A DNA stretch of 47,191 nucleotides from a virus: positions 1 through 47,191 of IMG/VR virus record IMGVR_UViG_3300027963_002263; one strand, 5' to 3'. Below the pieces are notes generated by a model. It ran no database searches. It was not told the DNA's origin and saw only the letters and a list, made by a program, of their open reading frames with translations. The first letter of the stretch is position 1. Each line of letters starts with the position of its first letter. Below are positions 39,625 to 47,191 of this stretch, piece after piece. Made by a program: the position numbers and the translations under genes.

Positions 39625-41981
39625 TGATCGAACCTAGTCAAAATTTACAAAAAATATTTGAACAATCTGTTGCTGTTGCCAAAGAACTTGGACACGAGTA
39701 TATTACCATCGAACACATTGTTTTTGGTATTATGAGTGACCAAGAGTCTTACGAATTAATCGAAGGCTTTGGTGGAGATGCTGCATTTATAAAAACAAAT
39801 TTAGAACATTATCTAAAAAATAACATGCAGGATATCAAAACTTCAGATACCACTATTAGACCTAAAAAGACTAACAGCGTAGAGCGTGTACTCAATCGTT
39901 GTTTCACACAGGTGTTGTTTAGTGGTCGTCAGCGTATGGAAGTTGCCGATGTTATTATCAGTGTGCTTTCAGAAAAGAATAGTTTTGGTTTTTACTTTCT
40001 GCAAAAGGGCGGAGTAACTAAAGAAAAATTTGTTAAGTACTTTCAAGAAAATGTTGTTCTTATTGAGGAGGAAGAAGAGTCAACGGAGCATCGCGTGGTT
40101 AACACTAATCAAATAGATAAGATTTTAAATCAATATTGTACTAATCTAAGCCTACAGGCTAAACAACGCAAAATTGATCCTGTTATCGGTCGTGATGAAG
40201 AGATTGAAAAAATTCAGTTAGTGTTGGCACGTCGAAACAAATGTAACGTGCTTATGGTAGGCGATCCTGGTGTTGGTAAAACTGCTATTGCAGAAGGTAT
40301 TGCTCGTAAGATATTTGAAAAGAAAGTTCCTAAATTTATTCAGGATCATCAAGTTTATACACTAGATATTAGTTCTATTTTAGCAGGAAGCAAATATCGA
40401 GGCGACTTTGAAGAACGTGTAAAAGCAGTACTAATGGCATTAGAGCGCAAAGGAAAGATTATTCTTTTCATTGACGAAGCACACATGATGAGTGGTGCAG
40501 GTGCTGCCAATCAAAGCAGTAACGATATGGCCAATATGTTAAAACCTATTCTTACCAAAGGAATTATCAAACTTATTGCTTCGACTACTTGGGAAGAATA
40601 TCGTAAGCACTTTGAAAAGGATCGTGCGTTGATGCGTCGATTCCAACGTGTTACTATTGATGAACCTAGTCCAGAAATGGCAGTTAAAGTTCTTAAAGGT
40701 ATTAAGAAGTATTACGAAAAACATCATAATGTTAAAATCAGCGATGCTGCTATCGAACAGGCAGTTAAACTGTCAGTCAAATATATGAGTGATAAAAAAT
40801 TGCCAGATAAAGCAATTGATATTTTAGACTGTGCGGCAGCTCGTTATAAACTCAAAGACGAAGATGGCATGGAAGGTGTTGAACAGATCGTTGATATTGA
40901 ACAGGTTACGTATGAACTGTCTAAGATGATCAACATGCCGTTAGAAACAGTTGCTCAGAAAGAAAGTAAAAATCTAGCAGATTTAGAAAAAGGCATGAAG
41001 GGTTCTGTATACGGACAAGATAATGCTATTGGAAATTTACTAGATAAGATTTTTGTAGCACAAGCAGGTATGAAATCTCCAAACAAGCCAATTGGATCTT
41101 TCCTGTTCCTCGGTCCTACTGGTTGTGGTAAAACTGAAACTGCTAAACAGCTATCGGACAAAATGTCAATGCCGTTGATACGATTTGACATGAGTGAATA
41201 TCAAGAGAAGCATAGTGTTGCACGATTGATCGGTGCTCCTCCTGGATATGTTGGCTATGAGGATAACGCAGGGCAGTTGATTACAAAATTGCAAGAAACA
41301 CCTAACTGTATCCTGTTGCTAGATGAAATTGAAAAAGCTCATCCAGATGTTTCAAATATCTTGTTAGGTTTTATGGACAATGGTTTCGTAACAGGATCAA
41401 ACGGTAAACAAGCAGATGGCCGTAATTGTATTTTGATTATGACATCAAACTTAGGTGCTGCTGATAACGAAAACAACACTATTGGCTTTGCTACTTTAGA
41501 CAAAGACGGTGAGGACGACAAAGCAGCTAAAAAGTTCTTTGCTCCGGAGTTCCGTAATCGTTTAGACGGCATTATCAAGTTTAATAAACTAGGCGATGAA
41601 GTAGTTGTTCAGATTGTTAAGAAATTTATCAACGAACTTAACGATCAACTCAAAGACAAGGGTATTGAAATCGTAGCAAATTCGGAAGCTGTTAAATGGT
41701 TATGCGAACGAGGATACGATAAGAAGATGGGTGCCCGTCCGTTAGCACGTTTAATTGATAACAATGTTAAATCTCCACTAAGTCGTAGAGTATTGTTTGG
41801 AGATCTAGTTAATGGTGGGCGAGTTACCATTGGCATTGAAAATGACGAACTAACTTTTTCAATTACTGAACTTCCTAAAGTATTGTCTAAAGAAGAAAAG
41901 AAAGCACTCAAACGTGCAAATGCTGAAAAGGCAGCGGAAGAATTAGTAGATGAACTCTCAGAAAACCAAGATAACCAGTAA
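39624..41981 (+). CDS. clpA: ClpA-type AAA+ unfoldase
   Basis: A 785-aa class I Clp ATPase: N domain (1 to about 145, with the two repeats of the Clp N fold), D1 with Walker A GDPGVGKT (213-220) and B FIDEAH (282-287), and D2 with Walker A GPTGCGKT (497-504), B LLLDEIE (564-570) and FRNRLD (643-648). There is no ClpB middle coiled coil. IGF (620-622), in the position of the ClpP-docking IGL/IGF loop, is kept, so the protein can bind host ClpP. A Lys/Glu-rich tail follows. No clpP or clpS is seen. It overlaps the next gene by 32 bases. Confidence 0.95.
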   Translation: MIEPSQNLQKIFEQSVAVAKELGHEYITIEHIVFGIMSDQESYELIEGFGGDAAFIKTNLEHYLKNNMQDIKTSDTTIRPKKTNSVERVLNRCFTQVLFSGRQRMEVADVIISVLSEKNSFGFYFLQKGGVTKEKFVKYFQENVVLIEEEEESTEHRVVNTNQIDKILNQYCTNLSLQAKQRKIDPVIGRDEEIEKIQLVLARRNKCNVLMVGDPGVGKTAIAEGIARKIFEKKVPKFIQDHQVYTLDISSILAGSKYRGDFEERVKAVLMALERKGKIILFIDEAHMMSGAGAANQSSNDMANMLKPILTKGIIKLIASTTWEEYRKHFEKDRALMRRFQRVTIDEPSPEMAVKVLKGIKKYYEKHHNVKISDAAIEQAVKLSVKYMSDKKLPDKAIDILDCAAARYKLKDEDGMEGVEQIVDIEQVTYELSKMINMPLETVAQKESKNLADLEKGMKGSVYGQDNAIGNLLDKIFVAQAGMKSPNKPIGSFLFLGPTGCGKTETAKQLSDKMSMPLIRFDMSEYQEKHSVARLIGAPPGYVGYEDNAGQLITKLQETPNCILLLDEIEKAHPDVSNILLGFMDNGFVTGSNGKQADGRNCILIMTSNLGAADNENNTIGFATLDKDGEDDKAAKKFFAPEFRNRLDGIIKFNKLGDEVVVQIVKKFINELNDQLKDKGIEIVANSEAVKWLCERGYDKKMGARPLARLIDNNVKSPLSRRVLFGDLVNGGRVTIGIENDELTFSITELPKVLSKEEKKALKRANAEKAAEELVDELSENQDNQ

Positions 41982-42633
41982 AAAATTTTACGGCAAATGG
42001 TTATATAAAATCTCACTGAAAGTGAACGGAGCTCCTATGCTCCGTTCAGGTTCTCTCGAATACATAAAAGAATTTTGCACAGGACCAGAGCCATCGTTGG
42101 GTATTAGGAGTCATTCATATGCGGCTCGAAACTATAAGCACAAAGACGAGTTGCTAAGGCTTGCTGATTTCCTAATGCCTAGAAGTAATACACCTTGGGC
42201 TAAACGTGTTGAATCTAGTATTGTTGATCTATACACCAATGAAAAACAATTCTACGAAGATGTTTCAAAAGAGTTCGACGATGTACTAATACATCGATTT
42301 GAACCAAGTGGCGATACATCTGATTTATTAGAACAGTCTTCATCTATTGTTGTTAGCGCACTGCCACATAACAAGTATAGATATCGTGTATATCTGTTAC
42401 CTCACAAGTTTAAGGGCGACAAAGACGAAAAAACAAGGTACATAGGCTGGCTTAAATCTCAAAATCCTAAAATAACCTGTACTACTGCTATAGAAAGATG
42501 GATATTAAAAACTGACTGGAATTGGGATCGAAGGTATGTGCTTGTGGAAGATGAAGCAACTCTGCTGATGCTAAAGTTAAGAAATGCAGAGGTTATGGGC
42601 CGTGTCTACAACTTTGTTATTTCCGATAAATAA
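41950..42633 (+). CDS. Unassigned phage protein (227 aa)
   Basis: ATG 41950 lies inside the clpA end. The protein alternates strands and helices with many Trp, Tyr and Arg residues (FYGKWLYKISLKVNG; YRYRVYLLPHKF; TRYIGWLKSQ; WNWDRRYVLVEDEATLLMLKLR). The basic beta-rich part and the C-terminal unit (AEVMGRVYNFVISDK) look like a nucleic-acid binding fold, but no domain is recognisable to me. A late promoter for the next gene lies over its stop codon. Confidence 0.7.
   Translation: MNSQKTKITSKKFYGKWLYKISLKVNGAPMLRSGSLEYIKEFCTGPEPSLGIRSHSYAARNYKHKDELLRLADFLMPRSNTPWAKRVESSIVDLYTNEKQFYEDVSKEFDDVLIHRFEPSGDTSDLLEQSSSIVVSALPHNKYRYRVYLLPHKFKGDKDEKTRYIGWLKSQNPKITCTTAIERWILKTDWNWDRRYVLVEDEATLLMLKLRNAEVMGRVYNFVISDK
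42625..42632 (+). promoter_or_regulatory. Late promoter-like element GATAAATA
   Basis: GATAAATA overlapping the stop of the preceding gene and only 4 bases before the ATG at 42637. By T4 spacing the message would begin inside the start codon, so it is leaderless or uses a different start point. Confidence 0.5.
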
Positions 42634-42636
42634 GAG

Positions 42637-43002
42637 ATGTCCACTCAAAGCACACTTTTAATTTCTAACTATTCTAATAGTAATAGTCCAACTTCTTGGT
42701 ATTTTACCGAAAAGAAACAGGGATCCGGATATCATAACCGATCTAACTGTCTGCACACAGCAGCATTTCTATTTGACAATTTTAAAGGCAGCGTTAAATT
42801 GCAAGCTACTTTAGAATTGCAACCCGGTGATGCAGATTGGTTTGATGTTGTTTATGACAATTCTGCTGATCAATTGACAAGTCTAGACAGCACACCCATC
42901 GTAGCCTCTGCTACACGCAATTTTACTGGCAATTTTATATGGGTTCGTGCAGGAATTATGCTCGAAGAAGGCACAATTTCTGAAATCCGTTATAATTACT
43001 AA
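42637..43002 (+). CDS. Small beta-rich virion-type protein (121 aa)
   Basis: The gene is directly behind a late element, with no Shine-Dalgarno. It is all-beta, Ser/Thr/Asn rich (SSPTS-like WYFTEKK, SVKLQATLELQPGDADWFDVV, GNFIWVRAGIMLEEG) with a jelly-roll-like strand order. A decoration, fibre-tip or carbohydrate-binding role is plausible; the family is not recognised. Confidence 0.7.
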   Translation: MSTQSTLLISNYSNSNSPTSWYFTEKKQGSGYHNRSNCLHTAAFLFDNFKGSVKLQATLELQPGDADWFDVVYDNSADQLTSLDSTPIVASATRNFTGNFIWVRAGIMLEEGTISEIRYNY

Positions 43003-43014
43003 GTTTTCAAAAGC

Positions 43015-43022
43015 GATAAATA
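43015..43022 (+). promoter_or_regulatory. Late promoter-like element GATAAATA
   Basis: GATAAATA, 4 bases before the first candidate ATG (43027) and 25 before the second (43048), where T4 spacing would start the message near 43028. Confidence 0.5.
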
Positions 43023-43049
43023 TAGTATGACCTTACGGAATCATACTAT
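43022..43049 (+). promoter_or_regulatory. Hairpin spanning both candidate start codons
   Basis: ATAGTATGA (43022-43030) and TCATACTAT (43041-43049) are perfect 9-base inverted arms around a 10-base loop. The left arm holds ATG 43027 and the right arm ends in the first two bases of ATG 43048. A message beginning near 43022 would open in this hairpin; starting at 43028 it would lose part of the left arm. Confidence 0.6.
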
Positions 43050-43461
43050 GAGAGACCTTATCTATAAAATCGAACTAGCTATGTTCGAAACCGCCCTTAA
43101 TCCTAGCGATCCAATGGCTGATTATCAGGCAAAACGCAAAGCCTTATACGATCTCGAAACAGATCCAGTCTTGTTAAAAGAACCAGAGCTTGTTAAAGCT
43201 GTGCAACAACGTAAACTAGATCTAGAAAAAGAAGCAAAATCAAAGGGTGTTAAAGCTGAAGGGTTCGATGCAGAATACGATGACGAAGCTGGCATGGCCG
43301 ATAACAACCTTGAAACCATGCGCCGTGCTGTAGATGGACTAGATAGTCTAATTCACGCAGGCGATAACTTGCCCGAATGGTGCCAAGAAAAGATTGCTGT
43401 AGCCAAAGAAATGTTAGTCACTGTATGGGACTATATGCAAAGTGAAGAAGGCAGACAATAA
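43048..43461 (+). CDS. Conserved helical phage protein (137 aa)
   Basis: ATG 43048 (RDLIYKIELAMFE) is preferred because ATG 43027 lies at the expected start of the message; the longer form adds only 7 residues. The protein is all helical, Lys/Glu/Ala rich, with a middle coiled coil (PELVKAVQQRKLDLEKEAKSK) and a C-terminal helical hairpin with ETMRRAVDGLDSLI and KIAVAKEMLVTVWDYM. A scaffold or head-assembly role is possible from the late promoter. It overlaps the next gene by one base. Confidence 0.7.
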   Translation: MRDLIYKIELAMFETALNPSDPMADYQAKRKALYDLETDPVLLKEPELVKAVQQRKLDLEKEAKSKGVKAEGFDAEYDDEAGMADNNLETMRRAVDGLDSLIHAGDNLPEWCQEKIAVAKEMLVTVWDYMQSEEGRQ

Positions 43462-43799
43462 TGTTATTAAGAGAAATGTTTTCAGCTATTGGTGCTCCAA
43501 AGGATGATCAACAAGACGTTGATTGGTTGGACGATCTTAAATTCTTTATTGACAATGACGACGACATGCTCAATAAGTACTTCTTTCCTGCTGTAAAAAA
43601 ACATAAAGAATACAAAGGCCACCCAGATGCCTATAAACTTTATGTAAAATCTATTGAGCGTTGTAAAGATCATTATTGTCAAAAATACGAAATTGATAAG
43701 CCAGAAGAAAAATTTACAAAAGAAAAAATTATTGATCTAGCAAAACATTTTGCTAGTGAGCAAGAAAAACATATTCAAAACGGCGACTATGATTCTTAA
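43461..43799 (+). CDS. Conserved phage hypothetical protein (112 aa)
   Basis: TAATG junction with the preceding gene. It begins MLLREMFSAIG, loosely like the short leaders of nearby proteins but without a clear LxE at position 8-11, then an acidic helical protein (WLDDLKFFIDNDDDMLNKYF; YVKSIERCKDHYCQKYEI). The two cysteines are seven residues apart. It overlaps the next gene by 11 bases. Function unknown. Confidence 0.7.
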   Translation: MLLREMFSAIGAPKDDQQDVDWLDDLKFFIDNDDDMLNKYFFPAVKKHKEYKGHPDAYKLYVKSIERCKDHYCQKYEIDKPEEKFTKEKIIDLAKHFASEQEKHIQNGDYDS

Positions 43800-45006
43800 T
43801 GAACTATTTGAAAGCAGCTCAAAGCACATAGCATTCTGTTTTGGCAGAATGAATCCTCCCACCATTGGACACGGGCAAGTATTATCTACTATATCCAGAG
43901 TTGGTGGTGATTATAAAATATTTCTAAGCCAAACCCAAGACAAAAAGAAAAATCCTCTAGACTATTCAACTAAAATCAAGTTTTTAAAATTAATGTTCCC
44001 TAAGTATGCAGGAGCAGTTGTTGAAGATACCAATTTAAATACTATCGGCAAGGTATGTAGTTATCTTTATGATCAAGGTTACAGACATGTAACTCTAGTA
44101 GCAGGAAGTGATAGATTAGAATCCATGTTGACCCTAATCAAAGACTATAATGGCGTCGAAGGAAAGGCTCACGGTTTTTATAAATTCGAAACAATGAACG
44201 GTAAGAGTAGTGGAGATAGAGATCCAGACGGCGAGGGAGTCTCCGGGGTTAGTGCTAGTAATGCTAGAGCTGCTGCCGCAAACGGAAATCTAGAAGATTT
44301 TGTTTCTGCCACGGGCGCAGGCACACATGCCAAAGCGTTGTTTAATGCTGTCCGGCAAGGTATGGGAATTAAAGACGAAATAGAAGAGGGTTGGAAGGAA
44401 AAATTAGCCGGAGCTGCATTGGCAGGGTCAATGGCTTTAGGGATGGGCGGAAATGCCCAGGCTCATAATCTTGATAATTTTAGCACAGCATATCTACAAA
44501 AAGTAGCCGCAGGTGAAGGCGGTAGGGCAATGGTTAGCATTGACGATGCAAAGGCAGAACTACAGAATAGAGCAAAACAACAGACTTCTCAACAATCTGC
44601 TCCTACCAAAACAGGATTTAGTAAAACTTATCTACAGAGTGTAGTTGACGGATCTCATCCCCGTCCATTAATCAGTAAAGAAAAAGCTCAGGAGTTATTA
44701 AATCAACTGAATAAAGATGTAACTGAGTCTCCAATTGAAATGGATCCTAGCGATCCAATGGATCCCATGATTTATAGCCACGCCAAAGCTAATCCTGCTA
44801 AATTAAAATATCGTATGCTACGTGCTTCGGGTCAATTAAAAGATCTAGCTGCTCGTGCAGAAAATGCAAGTCCACAAGAGTGGGAAATAATGGCTCGACA
44901 ATTCGAAGAATTAAAAATGAACATGGAACAAATTCGCCATGCTCTTGAAGAACTAGGTAAAGTAAAACGCAAAGGCGGCATTAGGTCTAGGGGTATCACA
45001 GTATGA
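43789..45006 (+). CDS. Nucleotidylyltransferase (NMNAT/cytidylyltransferase fold) fused to a hydrophobic and repeat region
   Basis: A 405-aa protein. After a short leader MILNELFE, residues 12-190 are an HxGH-type nucleotidyltransferase: FGRMNPPTIGH (18-28) and VSASNAR (154-160, in the place of the ISSTxxR box). These enzymes join a nucleotide to a phosphorylated metabolite, for example NMN. Residues 204-226 form a hydrophobic, signal-like segment (LAGAALAGSMALGMGGNAQA). Two related units of about 35 residues follow (229-265 and 276-311; FSxxYLQxVxxGxxxRxxIS), then a helical end. ATG 43789 gives the family start; it overlaps the upstream gene by 11 bases. Substrate is unknown; NMN is only the nearest family example. 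Confidence 0.82.
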   Translation: MILNELFESSSKHIAFCFGRMNPPTIGHGQVLSTISRVGGDYKIFLSQTQDKKKNPLDYSTKIKFLKLMFPKYAGAVVEDTNLNTIGKVCSYLYDQGYRHVTLVAGSDRLESMLTLIKDYNGVEGKAHGFYKFETMNGKSSGDRDPDGEGVSGVSASNARAAAANGNLEDFVSATGAGTHAKALFNAVRQGMGIKDEIEEGWKEKLAGAALAGSMALGMGGNAQAHNLDNFSTAYLQKVAAGEGGRAMVSIDDAKAELQNRAKQQTSQQSAPTKTGFSKTYLQSVVDGSHPRPLISKEKAQELLNQLNKDVTESPIEMDPSDPMDPMIYSHAKANPAKLKYRMLRASGQLKDLAARAENASPQEWEIMARQFEELKMNMEQIRHALEELGKVKRKGGIRSRGITV

Positions 45007-45461
45007 AAATCCTAGAGTTGTTTGAATTAAAAAAAACAGAACCTGCCAAACCTAGAAATTTTGTTGCTAAAAATGCCAAGATGGGCGGTGCTGGCGCACA
45101 TAAAGACAAAAAGAAAGCTGCCAAGCAAGGCGATGTTAAACATAAAAACAAAATAGATGAATTTAAACTTGCCAATGTAATTAATTTAAATCCATTTGTT
45201 CACATACCAAGCGCAACTGAGGCTAAGTTAATGGCCGCAATAATGGGTATGATTCCGGCAACTAGAAAATTTGCACCAATATTATCTACAATAGCAACAA
45301 AACATCCAGACAAACTTGCAGATCCGTCTTGGTTACAAAAAGTTACTGGATTAGATAGTGCTTTAAATAAAGCATTAGCCTGGGCGGAAGAAAACCCGGA
45401 TCATCCAGCAGTTATAAAATTAAAAAACACAATAGAAAAGAAGACCACACAAGATGATTGA
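45003..45461 (+). CDS. Basic phage protein with LxE leader (152 aa)
   Basis: ATGA overlap with the previous gene. It begins [11 protein letters not shown], a leader of the LxE type, then a very basic, Gly/Lys segment ([20 protein letters not shown], about 19-38) that I recognise from several aquatic T4-like phage proteins. The C-terminal two thirds are helical with [20 protein letters not shown]. The basic stretch suggests contact with DNA inside the head. It overlaps the Fe-S carrier gene by 8 bases. Confidence 0.75.
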   Translation: MKILELFELKKTEPAKPRNFVAKNAKMGGAGAHKDKKKAAKQGDVKHKNKIDEFKLANVINLNPFVHIPSATEAKLMAAIMGMIPATRKFAPILSTIATKHPDKLADPSWLQKVTGLDSALNKALAWAEENPDHPAVIKLKNTIEKKTTQDD

Positions 45462-45777
45462 AATTACCCCATCAGCAAAAATAAAAATACAAGATTTACT
45501 TTCTGAAGAAGGTAATCCCAAACTGGCATTGCGCACCTTTGTACAAGGTGGCGGATGCAGCGGATTCAGTTATGGCTTCACCTTTGACGATGTTCAAAAC
45601 GATGATGATTTTGAAATTGACTGCGGTGCTTGGAAGATTTTAGTTGATGCTATGAGTATGCAGTATCTAAACGGTGCAGAAATAGATTACAAAGAAGAAG
45701 TTATGGGCAGTCAGTTTGTAATTAAAAATCCCAATGCCCAAACAACATGTGGCTGCGGAAGCAGTTTTTCTGTATGA
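45454..45777 (+). CDS. A-type Fe-S carrier (ErpA-like), copy 2
   Basis: A 107-aa HesB-like protein with Cys35 (GGGCSG), Cys99 and Cys101 (CGCGSS), the full A-type set. It is distinct from the copy at 10499 in most variable positions, with [12 protein letters not shown] and an ErpA-like [16 protein letters not shown]. It lies between a basic LxE-leader protein and a small Cys-containing protein, so it is expressed with late genes rather than with iscU. It may serve a different client set. Confidence 0.93.
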   Translation: MIEITPSAKIKIQDLLSEEGNPKLALRTFVQGGGCSGFSYGFTFDDVQNDDDFEIDCGAWKILVDAMSMQYLNGAEIDYKEEVMGSQFVIKNPNAQTTCGCGSSFSV

Positions 45778-45956
45778 TAGAGAAGAAGTATTACTATTCA
45801 CAAGAAGAATGGAGTCGATTAGGTTGCGGCCCGTTGCCTAGTGAGCGTGATATTACCAAATTAAATCCTCAGGATATCAACTGGGGTACATATCTAGTAT
45901 ATCCAGAACGTCAAGGAGAAGAGGATCGTCCCAACAATCCTTATAGCCAAGTATGA
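45774..45956 (+). CDS. Small hypothetical protein (60 aa)
   Basis: ATGA overlap with the Fe-S carrier. The product is Tyr/Pro rich ([39 protein letters not shown]), with one cysteine and no membrane segment. It ends in a 4-base overlap with the next gene. The family is not recognised. Confidence 0.6.
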   Translation: MIEKKYYYSQEEWSRLGCGPLPSERDITKLNPQDINWGTYLVYPERQGEEDRPNNPYSQV

Positions 45957-46564
45957 GAATAACAGAAATTTTAACAGAAGCCAAGGCAGTCAAGCAAAGA
46001 CTTGATCCTAAGTGCTGGAAAGGCAAGCACAAGGAAGGTACTAAAATCAAAGGCGGGGTTCGTGTAAACAACTGTGTGCCTAACGAAGGTATTGAAGAAG
46101 CAGGTTCGCCGGCTCAACAGGCTGCTATTGCTATCAACATGAAGAAGCATCACAAGAAGCCTAAGAATGAAGATGTCTACACTGAAGAAGAATTGCATTT
46201 ATTGTTCGACAGCCTAGAAGAAATGTTTAGTGAAATGGGCATCCATGAAGATAATTACGATGCATTCACAGACGACGATATACTATCAGAAGCCGCAGCA
46301 TGGCAAAAGAAGTCTGGAAAAAATAAAAACGGTGGGTTGAATAAGAAAGGTGTTGCCAGCTATCGTAGAGAGCACCCCGGCAGTAAACTACAAACAGCAG
46401 TTACTACTAAGCCTAGTAAGTTGAAGAAAGGCAGCAAAGCTAGTAAAAGACGCAAATCATTCTGCGCTAGAATGAAAGGTATGAAAAAATCTCGTACAGG
46501 TGCAAAGACCAAGAGAGATCCTAACTCACGTATCAATAAATCATTGAGAAAGTGGAACTGCTAA
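45953..46564 (+). CDS. DUF6321-like basic phage protein with LxE leader (203 aa)
   Basis: It begins [13 protein letters not shown], very like T4 internal-protein leaders (MKTYQEFIxEA). KCWKGKHKEGTKIKGGVRVN (20-39) and the C-terminal block with NGGLNKKGVASYRREHPGS, FCARMKGMKKS and DPNSRINKSLRKWNC (about 125-203) match the phage DUF6321-type module. The protein is strongly basic in the last 70 residues and acidic in the middle (DVYTEEELHLLFDSLEE). Encapsidated DNA-binding is plausible but unproven. Confidence 0.85.
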   Translation: MRITEILTEAKAVKQRLDPKCWKGKHKEGTKIKGGVRVNNCVPNEGIEEAGSPAQQAAIAINMKKHHKKPKNEDVYTEEELHLLFDSLEEMFSEMGIHEDNYDAFTDDDILSEAAAWQKKSGKNKNGGLNKKGVASYRREHPGSKLQTAVTTKPSKLKKGSKASKRRKSFCARMKGMKKSRTGAKTKRDPNSRINKSLRKWNC

Positions 46565-47191
46565 GTGAAAGCCAGTGATTTAAACTTGCCAGAAGGTATG
46601 GAAGTCTATGTCGACATGGATGGTGTTGTTGCTGATTTTTTCACAGAGTACGCTAAACTAGCAGGTGTCAAAAGTGGCAGTTATAGAGATATACCTCCTG
46701 CCAAAGTAGATCCTACATTAGATAAAATGGTAGGAACTGATTTCTTTGCACGTCTACCAAAATTTCCTACAGCAGATAAACTATTACAGATAGTAGTAGA
46801 CGCTGCTGGTTCATATAATATCTGCTCTAGCCCACTTCGTGGAGATCACGAAGGATCAGCAAAATACAAAAACATCTGGATTAAAAAGCATCTTAATCCA
46901 CAACCTAAACATATCTATATCGTTGCTAATAAAGCCAAGTATGCTAAAAGCAGCAACGGAATGCCCAACGTATTAATCGACGATCGTGGCAGTAACATTT
47001 CAGCCTGGGAAGCAGCAGGTGGTATTGGTATCAAGTATCAAGCAGACGAAGACAGTCTTAAAGTTATACTTGAAGGTCTTAAACGTGCTCGACGTGTTGC
47101 TAAAGGTGAACAAGAACACGACCCACAAAAACTATCTAGTTTAGATAGAGGTAAAATGATTGCAGTACACTCTAGCGGTGATAAAGACGAA
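46565..47191 (+). CDS. HAD-family phosphatase, 3' truncated (possible 5'(3')-nucleotidase)
   Basis: It starts at GTG one base after the stop of the previous gene and is open to the window end (209 codons). VYVDMDGVVADFF (about 15-27) is the HAD motif 1 DxDxV, with nucleophile and acid Asp. ICSSPL (about 89-94) supplies motif 2, KAKYAK (about 123-128) the lysine of motif 3, and LIDDRGSN (about 138-145) motif 4. The layout matches the NT5C deoxyribonucleotidase type common in phages, which would dephosphorylate dNMPs. The last ~45 residues extend beyond the core; the true end is outside the window. Confidence 0.82.
   Translation, partial: MKASDLNLPEGMEVYVDMDGVVADFFTEYAKLAGVKSGSYRDIPPAKVDPTLDKMVGTDFFARLPKFPTADKLLQIVVDAAGSYNICSSPLRGDHEGSAKYKNIWIKKHLNPQPKHIYIVANKAKYAKSSNGMPNVLIDDRGSNISAWEAAGGIGIKYQADEDSLKVILEGLKRARRVAKGEQEHDPQKLSSLDRGKMIAVHSSGDKDE

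Overview
The window is a contiguous piece of a large tailed-phage genome, most likely a T4-like myovirus from an aquatic setting. The evidence is a T4-type clamp-loader ATPase (gp44), PhoH, dCMP deaminase, GroES-like co-chaperonin, a block of very large fibre and tail genes, TATAAATA-like late promoters, and tightly packed genes with ATGA or short overlaps. A spanin pair (a membrane-anchored coiled-coil protein followed by a lipoprotein), a GH19 endolysin and sigma70-like promoters (TTGACA-N17-TATAAT) point to a Gram-negative host. Nearly everything reads on the + strand; only three genes are on the - strand. No tRNA gene, CRISPR array or insertion sequence was seen, and no gap without a gene exceeds 300 bases. 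Genus and host cannot be named from the sequence alone.

Layout. 1-4657: conserved but unassigned phage proteins, one behind a textbook sigma70 promoter, closed by a UNCG-loop terminator. 4700-9200: a fibre-like protein, a sialyltransferase/DUF115-like protein, a QueD-like pterin enzyme behind a structured leader, small membrane proteins, a GT8-like glycosyltransferase and UV-damage endonuclease. 9165-11103: a Lys/Ala/Pro-rich protein (- strand), an Fe/Mn superoxide dismutase, IscU, an IscA-type carrier and a zinc-ribbon protein (- strand). 11174-29364: an 18-kb virion module with a 2556-aa fibre, a fibre with YadA-like repeats, a subtilase, and a 1403-aa tail protein that carries a complete animal-type haem peroxidase domain. 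29364-34140: a DnaE-like fragment, co-chaperonin, MazG-like protein, gp44, dCMP deaminase and PhoH. 34264-38233: two conserved phage proteins of unknown function behind a late promoter, then lysis (endolysin, i-spanin, o-spanin, holin) and small envelope proteins. 38257-41981: DnaJ, peptide deformylase and ClpA, driven by a promoter whose -35 box lies in the loop of the preceding terminator. 41950-47191: late small virion-type proteins, a nucleotidylyltransferase fusion, a second A-type Fe-S carrier, a DUF6321-like basic protein and a truncated HAD phosphatase.

How the genes fit together. Three themes stand out. (i) Redox and metal handling: superoxide dismutase makes H2O2, the tail-borne peroxidase would use it, and IscU plus two A-type carriers can build Fe-S clusters. 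(ii) Protein quality control: GroES-like, DnaJ, deformylase and a ClpA that keeps the ClpP-docking IGF loop although no clpP is present here. (iii) Short N-terminal leaders ending in LxE on at least four otherwise unrelated proteins, including the superoxide dismutase. They resemble T4 capsid-targeting sequences cut by the prohead protease and suggest a set of proteins packaged in the head. The haem peroxidase inserted in frame into an Ig-like tail domain is the most striking single feature.
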